NCBI GenBank assembly: GCA_023251455.1 | Contig: JAHEYT010000024.1 | Location: 1 to 64,000, forward strand | From: Bacteroidota bacterium | GTDB lineage: Bacteria; Bacteroidota; Bacteroidia; Bacteroidales; Prolixibacteraceae | Direction of reading: 5' to 3' | Length of the DNA: 64,000 nt | Shown here: piece after piece, positions 37,994-47,556 of the stretch | How positions within the stretch are numbered: position 1 is the stretch's first letter | How the letters are laid out: each line of letters begins with the position of its first letter | Program-made: the position numbers and the translations under genes | Notes under the pieces: model-generated | Databases searched by the model: none | Seen by the model: only the letters and a program-made list of their open reading frames with translations | Told to the model about the DNA's origin: nothing

Positions 37994-40501
37994 CTATTTT
38001 AAATCATCATTCTTAATACTCTTTTTAGACTTCTTTACCTGGTCTTTCATCTGCCCAAAACTGTATGATAGTTTGAAGGATAAAACCTGTGCTGAAAATC
38101 TGTTGGTCAGGGTTTCATAAAAGTACTGATTATACTTTTTGTATGAATAGTTGATGTATTTATTAAACGGGCCATCGAGGCGGGTTTCTAGCTTTAACTT
38201 TTTATTCCAGAAATCATGTTGGTAAGTAACATACGACCATAACCAGCGGGGCCATGTTCCCTGCAGATAAATGGATCTGGAATTTATTCCTGCACCTGCC
38301 AGAAGCGTTGCATTTTTCCACGGATTAAGTTTCAGGTTGAAATTTCCGCTGTTGCTCCATCCGCTATTCTTCAATCCGGAGTTGTTATTACTTTCAATAT
38401 CCCTGTAATTCAACCCGACAGTGGCGTTAAAATTTAATTTTTTGGTCACTTGTACCGACCCGTAAACAGTGCCTCCAACCATGTGATCGTTACCTATGTT
38501 TTTGTAAGTAGTTACTTTAACTCCGTTGGGCTGAACGAAAGAAACATCACTGATCAGATTGTCCGAGAAAGCTGCGTTTGTGTTCAAACTGAAATTAAAT
38601 TTCTCGGAAAACTTGCTGAATGAGAATTCGAAATTGTTGGAAACTTCCGTTTCCAATTGTGGATTCCCCATACTGATATTCCTGGGATCAGTATCATCAT
38701 AATATGGATTCAGGTACCAGATACCGGGGCGTGCCAACCTTTTGGTGTAAGATAACTTCAGGCTTTTTCCATTTTCAAAATCCCTCGTCACCAGCAGAAA
38801 AGGGACTAGGTTAAACATTCTATTGGTAAACGTTGTATCGTCAGTTGATTTAAAAAATCCACGATTGACCGTATTTTCAGCCCTTAATCCTGCCTTGAAA
38901 ATTCCTTTCTTTAGCTTTAACTGGTAAGTCAAATAAATACCAAGTACTCTTTGTTTATAATCGAGATTATTACTTCCGTAATCACTGTGGACCCAGTTGT
39001 CCAGATTATCGTCAAACATGTTCCTGTCGGTAAGCGTGTTATTCTTCCGCCAAATTTGTTTGAAGCCGGTTTCCAGCTGGCTTTTTTTACTGAAAGGATC
39101 CACATAATCCATTTGCAAAGTCTGCTCGATGTTGTTGCCATCGATGTTTATCAATTGCCAGTAATCCGGAAAATTCAGTAATCCAACAAATTTGTCGTTG
39201 TGATTTTCACCGTTCTTTGATTGATCGTAACGGTAAGAAAAGGTAAATATCCGGTCTTTTCGTTTGAATAATTTCTGATAATCAAAGGTTCCCGTAAAAT
39301 TTTTCCAGTCACCAATAAATTTGCCGGTTTTTTCATTCCGGCGTGTTGCAACACGAGTTCCGTCAAAATCTTCTGTCGTTGAAAGCCATAAACTTTCATT
39401 GTCAGTTAAGCTTCCGTTGAATGATACACTGACCAGATTCAGGGTATCGACTTCATAGCTGGCTTCACTGTTAAAGGAATTCCAGTTGCCAAAACCTTTT
39501 GTTGATCCCTTTGATTCAGTATACTTATTGGTTGTGCTAAAGAAATTTTCTCGTGTCGATTCTGAGAATGATATTGGACCTTCAAAATGGTTCATAATCG
39601 CATTCAGGGAATAAATAAACTTATTGAACTTTGATGCAAAATTGACATTTCCGTTATACTGCCCAAAAGTATTTATACCTGCACTAACACTACCATTATA
39701 CCCATCCGAAACTCTTCGCGTTGTAATAATATTGATTATCCCCGCTGAACCTTCTGCTTCGTATTTCGACGAAGGATTGGTCATAATTTCTATATCCTTT
39801 ATGGTATTTGAAGGCATACTGCGCAAAACTTCCATGGTATTTCGGTCAAGCGCAGCCGAACTTTTACCATTAACCAGAAATTTAACTCCCGAAGTTCCGC
39901 GTAACTTAACCTTATCTTCGCCATCGACTGATACCAAAGGAACTTTCCGGAGCATGTCGAGTACGTTTCCGGTTTTCGATTCAGGATCAGTTTCAACGCT
40001 GTAAACCAACTTTTCAGATTCATTTCTTACCAATGGTTTTATGGCAGAAACAGTAACTTCATCCACCTGTTCGCTTTTGGGTGACAAGGCAACTTTCCCA
40101 AAATCAATCATTGAACTGGATTCTCCGGAGGTGATTTCTGTCTTTTTCTGATGATATCCAATGGAATGAAACAGCAGATCGTATTTACCTGAGGAGTTCA
40201 AAACAAAACTGAAATTTCCGGAATCGTCACTTGAGAGCCGTTTTATTATTTCGGCTCCGTTTTGAATCTGGATGGTGACAAACGGCACACTTTTCCCTGA
40301 CAAAGAATCGACGACCATTCCTTTTACCTTAAAATCAGGTCTTGGTGCCTGAGCATAACTTAAATCAATGTTTAGTCCGGTTAAGCAAATTGCAAACACT
40401 ATCCAAAAAACTTTCCGACTGAAGCTTTTAACATCAATTGGCGATTTCAATACATTTTGTCCAGTAATTTCAGAATGACGAGAGTTGAGGTAATTGTCCA
40501 T
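37994..40501 (-). CDS. TonB-dependent receptor-like outer membrane beta-barrel protein (carboxypeptidase-regulatory-like N-terminus)
   Basis: 835 aa; KGMVVDSLSGKSVPFVTIQIQNG; plug-like VLDMLRKVPLVSVDGEDKVKLRGTSGVKFLVNGKSS; OMP_b-brl_3-like C-terminus. Confidence 0.9.
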   Translation of the reverse strand: MDNYLNSRHSEITGQNVLKSPIDVKSFSRKVFWIVFAICLTGLNIDLSYAQAPRPDFKVKGMVVDSLSGKSVPFVTIQIQNGAEIIKRLSSDDSGNFSFVLNSSGKYDLLFHSIGYHQKKTEITSGESSSMIDFGKVALSPKSEQVDEVTVSAIKPLVRNESEKLVYSVETDPESKTGNVLDMLRKVPLVSVDGEDKVKLRGTSGVKFLVNGKSSAALDRNTMEVLRSMPSNTIKDIEIMTNPSSKYEAEGSAGIINIITTRRVSDGYNGSVSAGINTFGQYNGNVNFASKFNKFIYSLNAIMNHFEGPISFSESTRENFFSTTNKYTESKGSTKGFGNWNSFNSEASYEVDTLNLVSVSFNGSLTDNESLWLSTTEDFDGTRVATRRNEKTGKFIGDWKNFTGTFDYQKLFKRKDRIFTFSYRYDQSKNGENHNDKFVGLLNFPDYWQLINIDGNNIEQTLQMDYVDPFSKKSQLETGFKQIWRKNNTLTDRNMFDDNLDNWVHSDYGSNNLDYKQRVLGIYLTYQLKLKKGIFKAGLRAENTVNRGFFKSTDDTTFTNRMFNLVPFLLVTRDFENGKSLKLSYTKRLARPGIWYLNPYYDDTDPRNISMGNPQLETEVSNNFEFSFSKFSEKFNFSLNTNAAFSDNLISDVSFVQPNGVKVTTYKNIGNDHMVGGTVYGSVQVTKKLNFNATVGLNYRDIESNNNSGLKNSGWSNSGNFNLKLNPWKNATLLAGAGINSRSIYLQGTWPRWLWSYVTYQHDFWNKKLKLETRLDGPFNKYINYSYKKYNQYFYETLTNRFSAQVLSFKLSYSFGQMKDQVKKSKKSIKNDDLK

Positions 40502-40594
40502 TTTTCGTTCCTCCTGTTTATAGTTTTCAGGACAAAACTACTTCGGGCAAAATCGCCAAATGTCACACGTTTGTTTTAATTGTGTCAAATTGTG

Positions 40595-41305
40595 TCATGG
40601 AGATAAATCAGATTTCAATCCTGAAACAAACCGATAGCCAATGCCGCGCACACTAATAATATGCTTTGGTTTCGAAGGATCTGCTTCCAGTTTTTTTCTA
40701 AGGTCCAGGATAAAATTATCAACGGTGCGGGTGGTTGGCATCACCTCGTAACCCCAGACCTCGTCCAGCAATTCGTGGCGATGAATGACTTTATTTTCAT
40801 GGCTGATGAAATACTCCATGATCTCAAATTCCTTGTTAGTCAGGCTAACTTCTATCTTCTTAAAAAAGGCCTGAAAATTCTTAAAATCAAGAAATACATG
40901 GTCGTATGAAAAACTGCGCAGGGGCGCTGTATCTTTTTTTACCCTCCGGAAAGCAGCCCTTATCCGGGCCAGTAGTTCAGGTAAACTGAAAGGTTTGGTC
41001 ATGTAATCGTCGGCGCCAATATCGAGACCGGCCACTTTGTCCATTTCAGAGCCGCGGGCTGTCAGCATGATAACAGGAAGTCCCGGCTTATCCGCTTTTA
41101 CTTTCCTGCATATCTCGAACCCATTTGTTCCAGGCAACATGATATCCAGAATCAGTAAGTCAATTTCCTTTTCAAGGGCAGTTTTTAACCCCTGAATTCC
41201 GTTTGTAGCAGTGAGAACATGATACCCTTCCATGTTTAAATTGTCTTCCAAACCCATCAGGATATTCGGATCGTCCTCAACTACCAAAATGACTTTTTGT
41301 TTCAT
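40595..41305 (-). CDS. OmpR-family response regulator
   Basis: 236 aa; receiver ILVVEDDPNILMGLEDNL...LLILDIMLPG...MLTARG; wHTH C-terminus VDNFILDLRKKLEADPSKPKHIISVRGIGYRF. Confidence 0.95.
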   Translation of the reverse strand: MKQKVILVVEDDPNILMGLEDNLNMEGYHVLTATNGIQGLKTALEKEIDLLILDIMLPGTNGFEICRKVKADKPGLPVIMLTARGSEMDKVAGLDIGADDYMTKPFSLPELLARIRAAFRRVKKDTAPLRSFSYDHVFLDFKNFQAFFKKIEVSLTNKEFEIMEYFISHENKVIHRHELLDEVWGYEVMPTTRTVDNFILDLRKKLEADPSKPKHIISVRGIGYRFVSGLKSDLSP

Positions 41306-41315
41306 CGCCTTAATG

Positions 41316-43301
41316 TTAGGAATTTAACCAAATGGTGAATTTACTTCCTTTATTTATTTCGCTTTCAACCGAGATTTCGCCCTTGTGTGCTTTCACAATA
41401 TCACGCGTCACACACAATCCCAACCCGGTGCCTGTGGTCGATTCATTTTCCTGGCTCCGGATTCGGTAAAACTTTTCAAAGATCAATTTTAGCTGATCGC
41501 CCGGAATACCTATTCCTGTATCTTCCACTTCGATTACGATTTTTTCAGCATTTTTCTTCAAACACACGAACAAATTTTTATCGTCAGGAGAATATTTTAT
41601 CGCATTCCCAATTAAGTTAGTTAGTGCTTGCTTGATGGCCTCCGGATCGACCTGCGCAACAATATCTGCCTCCAGTTCCGTCTTCACCTCAAACTCGTTG
41701 ATGTCGAGCCAATATTTCATTTCATCCATCACTTCCTCAACCAGAAGGGTTAAATTGGTTTCCTTCATCCGGTATTTGGCGCTTTCATTTTTCCTGACCG
41801 AATACTCCAGAATGTTATCGATTTTACGTTTCAGCACTTCGCTTTCCTTCATAATAATGTTGGCGTATTTTTTCCGGATTTCCTCCGATTTGGCGCGGTC
41901 GAGAAAGATGGTTTCGGCAAACATGTTGATTGAAGTAAGCGGGGTTTTTAGTTCGTGTGTTACGTGCGAAACAAATTCCGACTGCATGTCAGCCATCTTT
42001 TTGTCTCTTTTGATATCCCTTAAAATTAGAACTATACCCAGCAACATGCCACCCAAAAGTAAAACCAGGGCAATGCCATATGTCCAGCTTCTTTTCCTGA
42101 CAAATTTTTCGACCAGTTCTTCATTGGCAGGTTTTATGACTATCCGGTGCGACGGAAAATAAGGCGATAATTCTGTTCTCACAACAAGTTCGTCAGGTTG
42201 AACTGGTGTATTTCCAGAGACAAGGTCAACCGAATATTCAAAATCTTTTGCTTCGGGCAGTTGGCTGGTTACCTCACTCCACAAATTGTTCAGACTTACC
42301 ACAAAACCGGATGGTAAATCACTTTCTGCAGACATTACCAATAACTCCGGATTCTCGTTTACAGTCATTGCATAAACCGCGTATTTGCCTGAAATGGCAG
42401 GGAGTTCCGACTTTCTGCCGGAAGCCGTAATTTCCCTGATTTCGTTACTGTAACCTGCAATAAAACCAAGTTCGGAATTTATGTTTTCAACAAGGACGCT
42501 TATCTTTTTTTTTCGTGATTCCTGCAGTTGAACGGTGGAAAACCATCCTGTCAATTCATCAAGAACAGTTTGGGTTCCCGGAGTTAAGGGAATTTCATTT
42601 TCGGCCAGTTGTTCGATGAAGTTTTCAGCCAAAACCACGATTTCATTCTGTTTTACGGGTAATTGTAATTTGATTAACTGACTGATGGCCAAATAGGAAA
42701 AAGGGATTCCTAAAGAACTCAATTCACCACTAAAATTTACCAGAACAGATTTGTACCACGAATAAGCTTTTTCGGTTTGTTTCATTTTGACAGCAACACG
42801 CCCCAGCGAATTAACCACTTTGGCCGAATCGCCCGGTGTGCGCGATTTGGAAAGAGCTGAAAGATAATGATCCATTGCATTTTTAGGATTTTCTTTCTGA
42901 AATTCATCGGCTTCTCCATTCATAAAATCGTCCGAAATATTGATACCGTTGTTCGCAAAATGCTGTCCGGATTCGATGAATAACGGATACAAAAATTCTT
43001 TCTCTTTTGACATCAGGAAAGGCCTGATTTGTGGTGCGGAGCGTACTATTGAATCAAAACCGGTGGAACCGGATAAAACTGTTTTGCTGAACTCTTCTGC
43101 CAGACTATTTAGTTTTTCCTGAAATTGAGCAGAAATCTGCCCGGCAATTCGAAGCTGTGTCTCCTGAATCCTCTTTTCGGTCAACATCCGTAAATTGGAA
43201 ATATTGTTGATGCTGAGGAACGTAAGTATCCCTCCCGACACCACCACCATCAGGATAAAGAGGAGAATCAGCCTCGAAACCGGTTTTTTCAGTTTTGTCA
43301 A
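41316..43301 (-). CDS. Sensor histidine kinase with periplasmic TPR-like sensor region
   Basis: 661 aa; FVSHVTHELKTPLTSINMFAETI H-box; N/G boxes (NLIGNAIKYSP, DTGIGIPGDQL, GTGLGLCVTRDIV). Confidence 0.93.
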   Translation of the reverse strand: MTKLKKPVSRLILLFILMVVVSGGILTFLSINNISNLRMLTEKRIQETQLRIAGQISAQFQEKLNSLAEEFSKTVLSGSTGFDSIVRSAPQIRPFLMSKEKEFLYPLFIESGQHFANNGINISDDFMNGEADEFQKENPKNAMDHYLSALSKSRTPGDSAKVVNSLGRVAVKMKQTEKAYSWYKSVLVNFSGELSSLGIPFSYLAISQLIKLQLPVKQNEIVVLAENFIEQLAENEIPLTPGTQTVLDELTGWFSTVQLQESRKKKISVLVENINSELGFIAGYSNEIREITASGRKSELPAISGKYAVYAMTVNENPELLVMSAESDLPSGFVVSLNNLWSEVTSQLPEAKDFEYSVDLVSGNTPVQPDELVVRTELSPYFPSHRIVIKPANEELVEKFVRKRSWTYGIALVLLLGGMLLGIVLILRDIKRDKKMADMQSEFVSHVTHELKTPLTSINMFAETIFLDRAKSEEIRKKYANIIMKESEVLKRKIDNILEYSVRKNESAKYRMKETNLTLLVEEVMDEMKYWLDINEFEVKTELEADIVAQVDPEAIKQALTNLIGNAIKYSPDDKNLFVCLKKNAEKIVIEVEDTGIGIPGDQLKLIFEKFYRIRSQENESTTGTGLGLCVTRDIVKAHKGEISVESEINKGSKFTIWLNS

Positions 43302-43312
43302 TTTCCTTTTAT

Positions 43313-45421
43313 CTATTTCTGAACTATATTTTCAACTGCCCAATATTCAGTAATACGTCCTCCGTTTTGCATGGTCAAATAAACCTCGTCTCCAACGTGG
43401 CTGATTTTTAATCCATCTGCTCCTTTAAACAGTTTGAGTTTTTCGGGAGAAAATATTTCTTTTGGAGTACCTTCCCCCAGCGGGACTTCCCAAAGACTGA
43501 GCCCTTTGTTTTTATCATCTTTAGCCACATAAACAGATTTATTATCAGAACTCCACCCAACAGGATTTCCGTGCAACTTTTCAAAACTTTCAATTTTTTT
43601 CTTTTCTCCGCTTCCGTCAGCAGACAAAACCCAAAGTGAGTCCGCGTATTGCACAGCAAGGGTTTTTCCATCGGGAGATAACAGAACCTTATCAACCCAA
43701 AGTGGATACTCTGTTAAAACCTTCTCTTCTCCTGATTTTAATGATCGGGCAACGACTTTCTGTTTTGACTCAAATCCTTCCTGAGTTACAAAATATTGAG
43801 TCTCTCCATCTGGATAGAACTGTAGCCATCTCCATTCCCATCCGAGATGTTCCATTGCTTTATACAGACTAACCTTTCCAGTCATAACATCAATCTGGTA
43901 AATACCCTTTGTACCTTCTTTATTCACACCTTTAATTAAAATTGACTTTTCATCGGGAGCCCATTGAGGTTCAATCCACCAAAGTAAAGTGTAGGAATTT
44001 AGATCAGGAAAAATTTCCGTCTCATCTCCAGTCAGAATATTCTGAATAACAAATTTTAAAGGAGCCAATTTTGTTTCGGAATTGACGGGTGTTTGTAAAA
44101 GACCAGCAAGATAATTGAATGAAGGAGACCAGATTACCTTCAATATTTTTCGGGTTGAATTACGTTTTATACTAACAGGTTCTGCTTTAACTTCATTGGT
44201 GTTAAAATCTAACCTGGCATTATAAATTTCAGGATTTTGCCTTGAGGAAGTATAAAACAATGTACCGGAATTATTTGTCCCAACAATTCCGCATGTCTGA
44301 TCAAAATCATTTTTCAAAATACCTGGTTCACCCTGTAGCTTTCCATCATTTAAAGTGATAGTCCACAGATCTTTGGTGCCTGAATGATTGCTAAAATAAA
44401 CCATCTGATTGGTGCCTGGTATCCGGAATGGGGCGCCATCATCTTCTTTGTTAGTAATTAATGGCCTAACAGCACCACCCTCTTTTGAGACAATAAATAG
44501 ATTGTAGTTTTCCGAGCCTTTTTCGGCACGTGCCCGAAAGACGATAAAATTACCGTCATCAGTAAAGTTTGCATTTATGTTGCGTACGCTCCCAATATCC
44601 GCAACAATTTTTTTTGAACCATCATTCACAGATATTAAAACAATACTACTTGAATCGGCTATATTATGTTCAGCACATAAGATCGTCGATCCATCTTTAC
44701 TCCAATCTGCTGCCCATAAATGCTTATTTCCATTTCTAATAATTGTTCGGTCGTTCGAGCCATCTTTATCTACGATATGGAGTTCGTAATTATAAGTGCT
44801 TTTATCTTTCCCAGGCTCTTCAATGTTCCAGTCATATGCAATTTGTTTGCTATCAGGTGACCAGATTGAATATAGCGGGTAATGCATTTTGGATGTATAC
44901 CAGTCACCGTCTTTGGTAATTTCCCATTTCCCTCCTGATTTCAAGTCAACCACACCTATTTCCTGATTGTCCCAATTAATATAGTTGGCATAACGACCAT
45001 CAGGGGAATAATTGTGAAGGTCAACATCAAAAAATGGAACTTGTCGAATAGTAATTCCTGAATTATCTTCTGTTTGGTCAGCATTAAGTTTACTAAGTTG
45101 CCTTTTTGCATTGGGCACCAGCTCCGGTTGGTCGCTGTAGTTTGCTACCAGACTTTCATAAACACCACGGGCATCCTGCTGACCGAGCTTTTCGTAGCAA
45201 TTTCCCATCTGGTAAAGCGCTTTGGCACGCAGCGCACGGTAGGCTTGTGCATTGTCGGCAACCGATTTGTACAAATCAATGGCTTCGCGAAGTGAACCTT
45301 CGCCTTCTTCTTTCATGATTCCTTTCTGGTAAAGCTGTTCGGCGGTTTGTGACCAGGAATTCCCAGCAATAAGCGCAACAAGGGCAAACATGAATACAGT
45401 TTTAATAATTAAAGCTTTCAT
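43313..45421 (-). CDS. TPR plus WD40-like (PD40) beta-propeller protein, exported
   Basis: 702 aa; signal peptide; TPR-like LREAIDLYKSV...ALYQMGNCYEKLG; propeller repeats SPDSKQIAYDWN, SPDGKTLAVQYADSLWVLSADGSGEKK. Confidence 0.85.
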   Translation of the reverse strand: MKALIIKTVFMFALVALIAGNSWSQTAEQLYQKGIMKEEGEGSLREAIDLYKSVADNAQAYRALRAKALYQMGNCYEKLGQQDARGVYESLVANYSDQPELVPNAKRQLSKLNADQTEDNSGITIRQVPFFDVDLHNYSPDGRYANYINWDNQEIGVVDLKSGGKWEITKDGDWYTSKMHYPLYSIWSPDSKQIAYDWNIEEPGKDKSTYNYELHIVDKDGSNDRTIIRNGNKHLWAADWSKDGSTILCAEHNIADSSSIVLISVNDGSKKIVADIGSVRNINANFTDDGNFIVFRARAEKGSENYNLFIVSKEGGAVRPLITNKEDDGAPFRIPGTNQMVYFSNHSGTKDLWTITLNDGKLQGEPGILKNDFDQTCGIVGTNNSGTLFYTSSRQNPEIYNARLDFNTNEVKAEPVSIKRNSTRKILKVIWSPSFNYLAGLLQTPVNSETKLAPLKFVIQNILTGDETEIFPDLNSYTLLWWIEPQWAPDEKSILIKGVNKEGTKGIYQIDVMTGKVSLYKAMEHLGWEWRWLQFYPDGETQYFVTQEGFESKQKVVARSLKSGEEKVLTEYPLWVDKVLLSPDGKTLAVQYADSLWVLSADGSGEKKKIESFEKLHGNPVGWSSDNKSVYVAKDDKNKGLSLWEVPLGEGTPKEIFSPEKLKLFKGADGLKISHVGDEVYLTMQNGGRITEYWAVENIVQK

Positions 45422-45567
45422 TGTGGTTTCCTCCTATTTTAAGGTTTACCATGCAAAGCTACAATCACTCCTAACGTCCAATGTCACTGGATTGTTTGTG
45501 TATTGTAAAATTACGTCACAGAAATGTTAAAAGCGCTTATTTGAGGAAAATTTATCACGAACTGAAC

Positions 45568-45662
45568 CCCGATTCCGAAATTAAAAAGTTTATCATTGAT
45601 GATGAAGCCAACAATTCCTGGTGCCTGAATACCGTGCTCCATGGGCGCTGCCTAAGATTTAA
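45568..45662 (+). pseudogene. Frameshifted 3' remnant of a Gfo/Idh/MocA oxidoreductase gene
   Basis: LNPDSEIKKFIIDDEAN then a 1-nt deletion; last 44 bp match 37870-37913 with one mismatch. Confidence 0.85.
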
Positions 45663-45683
45663 TTCAGCATTCTCTAAATATAA

Positions 45684-45710
45684 AAACCCGGTTAACAGCC
45701 GGTTTTTTTG
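45684..45710 (+). terminator. Terminator, partial copy of the 37934-37966 element
   Basis: AAAACCCGG-TTAACAG-CCGGTTTTTTT. Confidence 0.75.
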
Positions 45711-45905
45711 TTGATTATTAGTATCCTAAAAATAAAAAGTATGTCAATAAACACTTCTTGTTGCTAATACAATAAGAATATCCCATTTTTGAATTTTATT
45801 TCGAAAAGATTATTGATATTTGATTTTAAATGTGCGGAGCTTATCACACTTTTGTATCAATTTAAAATAGTACAATCATCATAACTAACTCTAAAACACA
45901 TTCTT

Positions 45906-47507
45906 GTGGAAAAACTTTCATTAAAAGAGAAAATTGGGTATGCACTTGGAGATGGTGCTGCGAATATTGCCTGGCGTGGCGTTGCCACTTTCCTGTTTAT
46001 TTTCTACACCGATGTTTTTGGACTGAATCCAGCGGTCGTTGGGGTGCTTTTCCTGATTGCCCGCTTCGGTGATGGAATAATCGATATTCTGATGGGAGTA
46101 GTCTGCGACCGTACAAATTCGAAATACGGAAAATTTCGTCCATGGATTCTGTGGACAGCCATCCCATTAGGAATCACTTTATCAATGCTGTTTACCACTC
46201 CGAATTTAAGTCCAACAGCTAAAGTTGTTTATGCCTACTCTACCTACCTGTTGTTTTTCCTGATTTACACCGCGAATAATATTCCATACGGCGCCCTAAT
46301 GGCGGTAATGAGTCCCGACGACAAAGAACGAACAAGCCTTGGTTCGTATCGCATGGTTGGTGCATTTACCGGCGGAATGGTCGTTCAGGGAGCATTGTTG
46401 TTTTTAGTCGCTCACTTCGGAAACATCAATCCAACGATAAATGTGGAGAAACTGGATGCCAAGAAATACGAAGTTACAGTATCGACTCATGAAGACATAA
46501 AGAATGTAAACATCAAGACCAAAGATGGAATTGCCTTGTTTACCTGGGCCGACACCACGGTTAATGCCGCAGCCAATGTTGCTACAGTTGGCAAAAGTTT
46601 TTCAATGGAAGCGGATAAACCTTATTCATTCATCGTAACCGGAGAAGAAAACCTAGAGTCAAAAAACATAAGTATCATCGACCAAAAGAGAGGCTACAGC
46701 TCAGCTATTTACATCATGTCTGTTTTCTTGTCGCTCTTCCTGATGGTGACTTTTGCAACTACAAAAGAACGCGTTCAACCGCCAAAAGATCAGGAAACAA
46801 ACTTACTGAAGGATATAAAAGACCTCATCAAAAACAGACCATGGCTAGTGCTTCTTTTCATCGGAATCCTTTTCAATGTTTACAACTCGATCAAACAAGG
46901 CATTGTAGTTATCTACTTCAGCCATTATCTGCATAACCAGTTCCTGGCAGCTTCGTACATGATTGGATTAATGCTCGCCTCCATTGCAGGAGCGATGATC
47001 ACATCTCCTTTGGGAAAGAAATACGGGAAACGGAATTTGTTTATCGGAGCCTTGATTTTCTCGGGTTTTGTAAACGCATTACTTGTTTTGTGCGGCCCCG
47101 GCGATACCATTGGCATTTTCACGATTGGGATCATCTCAGAATTTGGAGCCGCAGTATTCCCAACCCTGTTTTTTGCCATGCTTGGCGATGCTGCCGATTA
47201 TTCAGAATTTAAAAACGGACGCAGGGCCACAGGACTGGTGTATTCAGCTGGCTCCTTCGCCACCAAATTTGGCGGAGGAATTGCAGGCGCTATCATCGGC
47301 TGGGTACTTGCAGTTTACGGCTATAACGGGCAAAATGAAGTTTCCATTCAGGGTGCAGTTCCCGGTATCATCATGCTGATGAGCTGGATTCCAACTATTG
47401 TTGCAGTAATAACAGCAGGTGTAATGACTCTGTATCCATTAAATCAAACCAAAATGGATGAAATCACTCATGAATTGAATGCCAGAAGAGCAAACGAATT
47501 GGCTTAA
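45906..47507 (+). CDS. GPH-type MFS sugar:cation symporter with extracytoplasmic insertion
   Basis: 533 aa; EKIGYALGDGAANIAWRG, FGDGIIDILMGVVCDRTNSKYGKFRPWILW. Start is GTG. Confidence 0.9.
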   Translation: MEKLSLKEKIGYALGDGAANIAWRGVATFLFIFYTDVFGLNPAVVGVLFLIARFGDGIIDILMGVVCDRTNSKYGKFRPWILWTAIPLGITLSMLFTTPNLSPTAKVVYAYSTYLLFFLIYTANNIPYGALMAVMSPDDKERTSLGSYRMVGAFTGGMVVQGALLFLVAHFGNINPTINVEKLDAKKYEVTVSTHEDIKNVNIKTKDGIALFTWADTTVNAAANVATVGKSFSMEADKPYSFIVTGEENLESKNISIIDQKRGYSSAIYIMSVFLSLFLMVTFATTKERVQPPKDQETNLLKDIKDLIKNRPWLVLLFIGILFNVYNSIKQGIVVIYFSHYLHNQFLAASYMIGLMLASIAGAMITSPLGKKYGKRNLFIGALIFSGFVNALLVLCGPGDTIGIFTIGIISEFGAAVFPTLFFAMLGDAADYSEFKNGRRATGLVYSAGSFATKFGGGIAGAIIGWVLAVYGYNGQNEVSIQGAVPGIIMLMSWIPTIVAVITAGVMTLYPLNQTKMDEITHELNARRANELA

Positions 47508-47556
47508 TCGTAATTATCACAGAATATATCATTGATAAAAATAAAAACACAGAATT

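Noticed and set aside
37870-45662. Integrase-made genomic island with attL/attR at the 44-bp repeats
   Set aside because: No integrase, recombinase or transposase is encoded between the repeats, and the remnant upstream of 45619 still resembles the gene; kept only as a duplication/insertion hypothesis.
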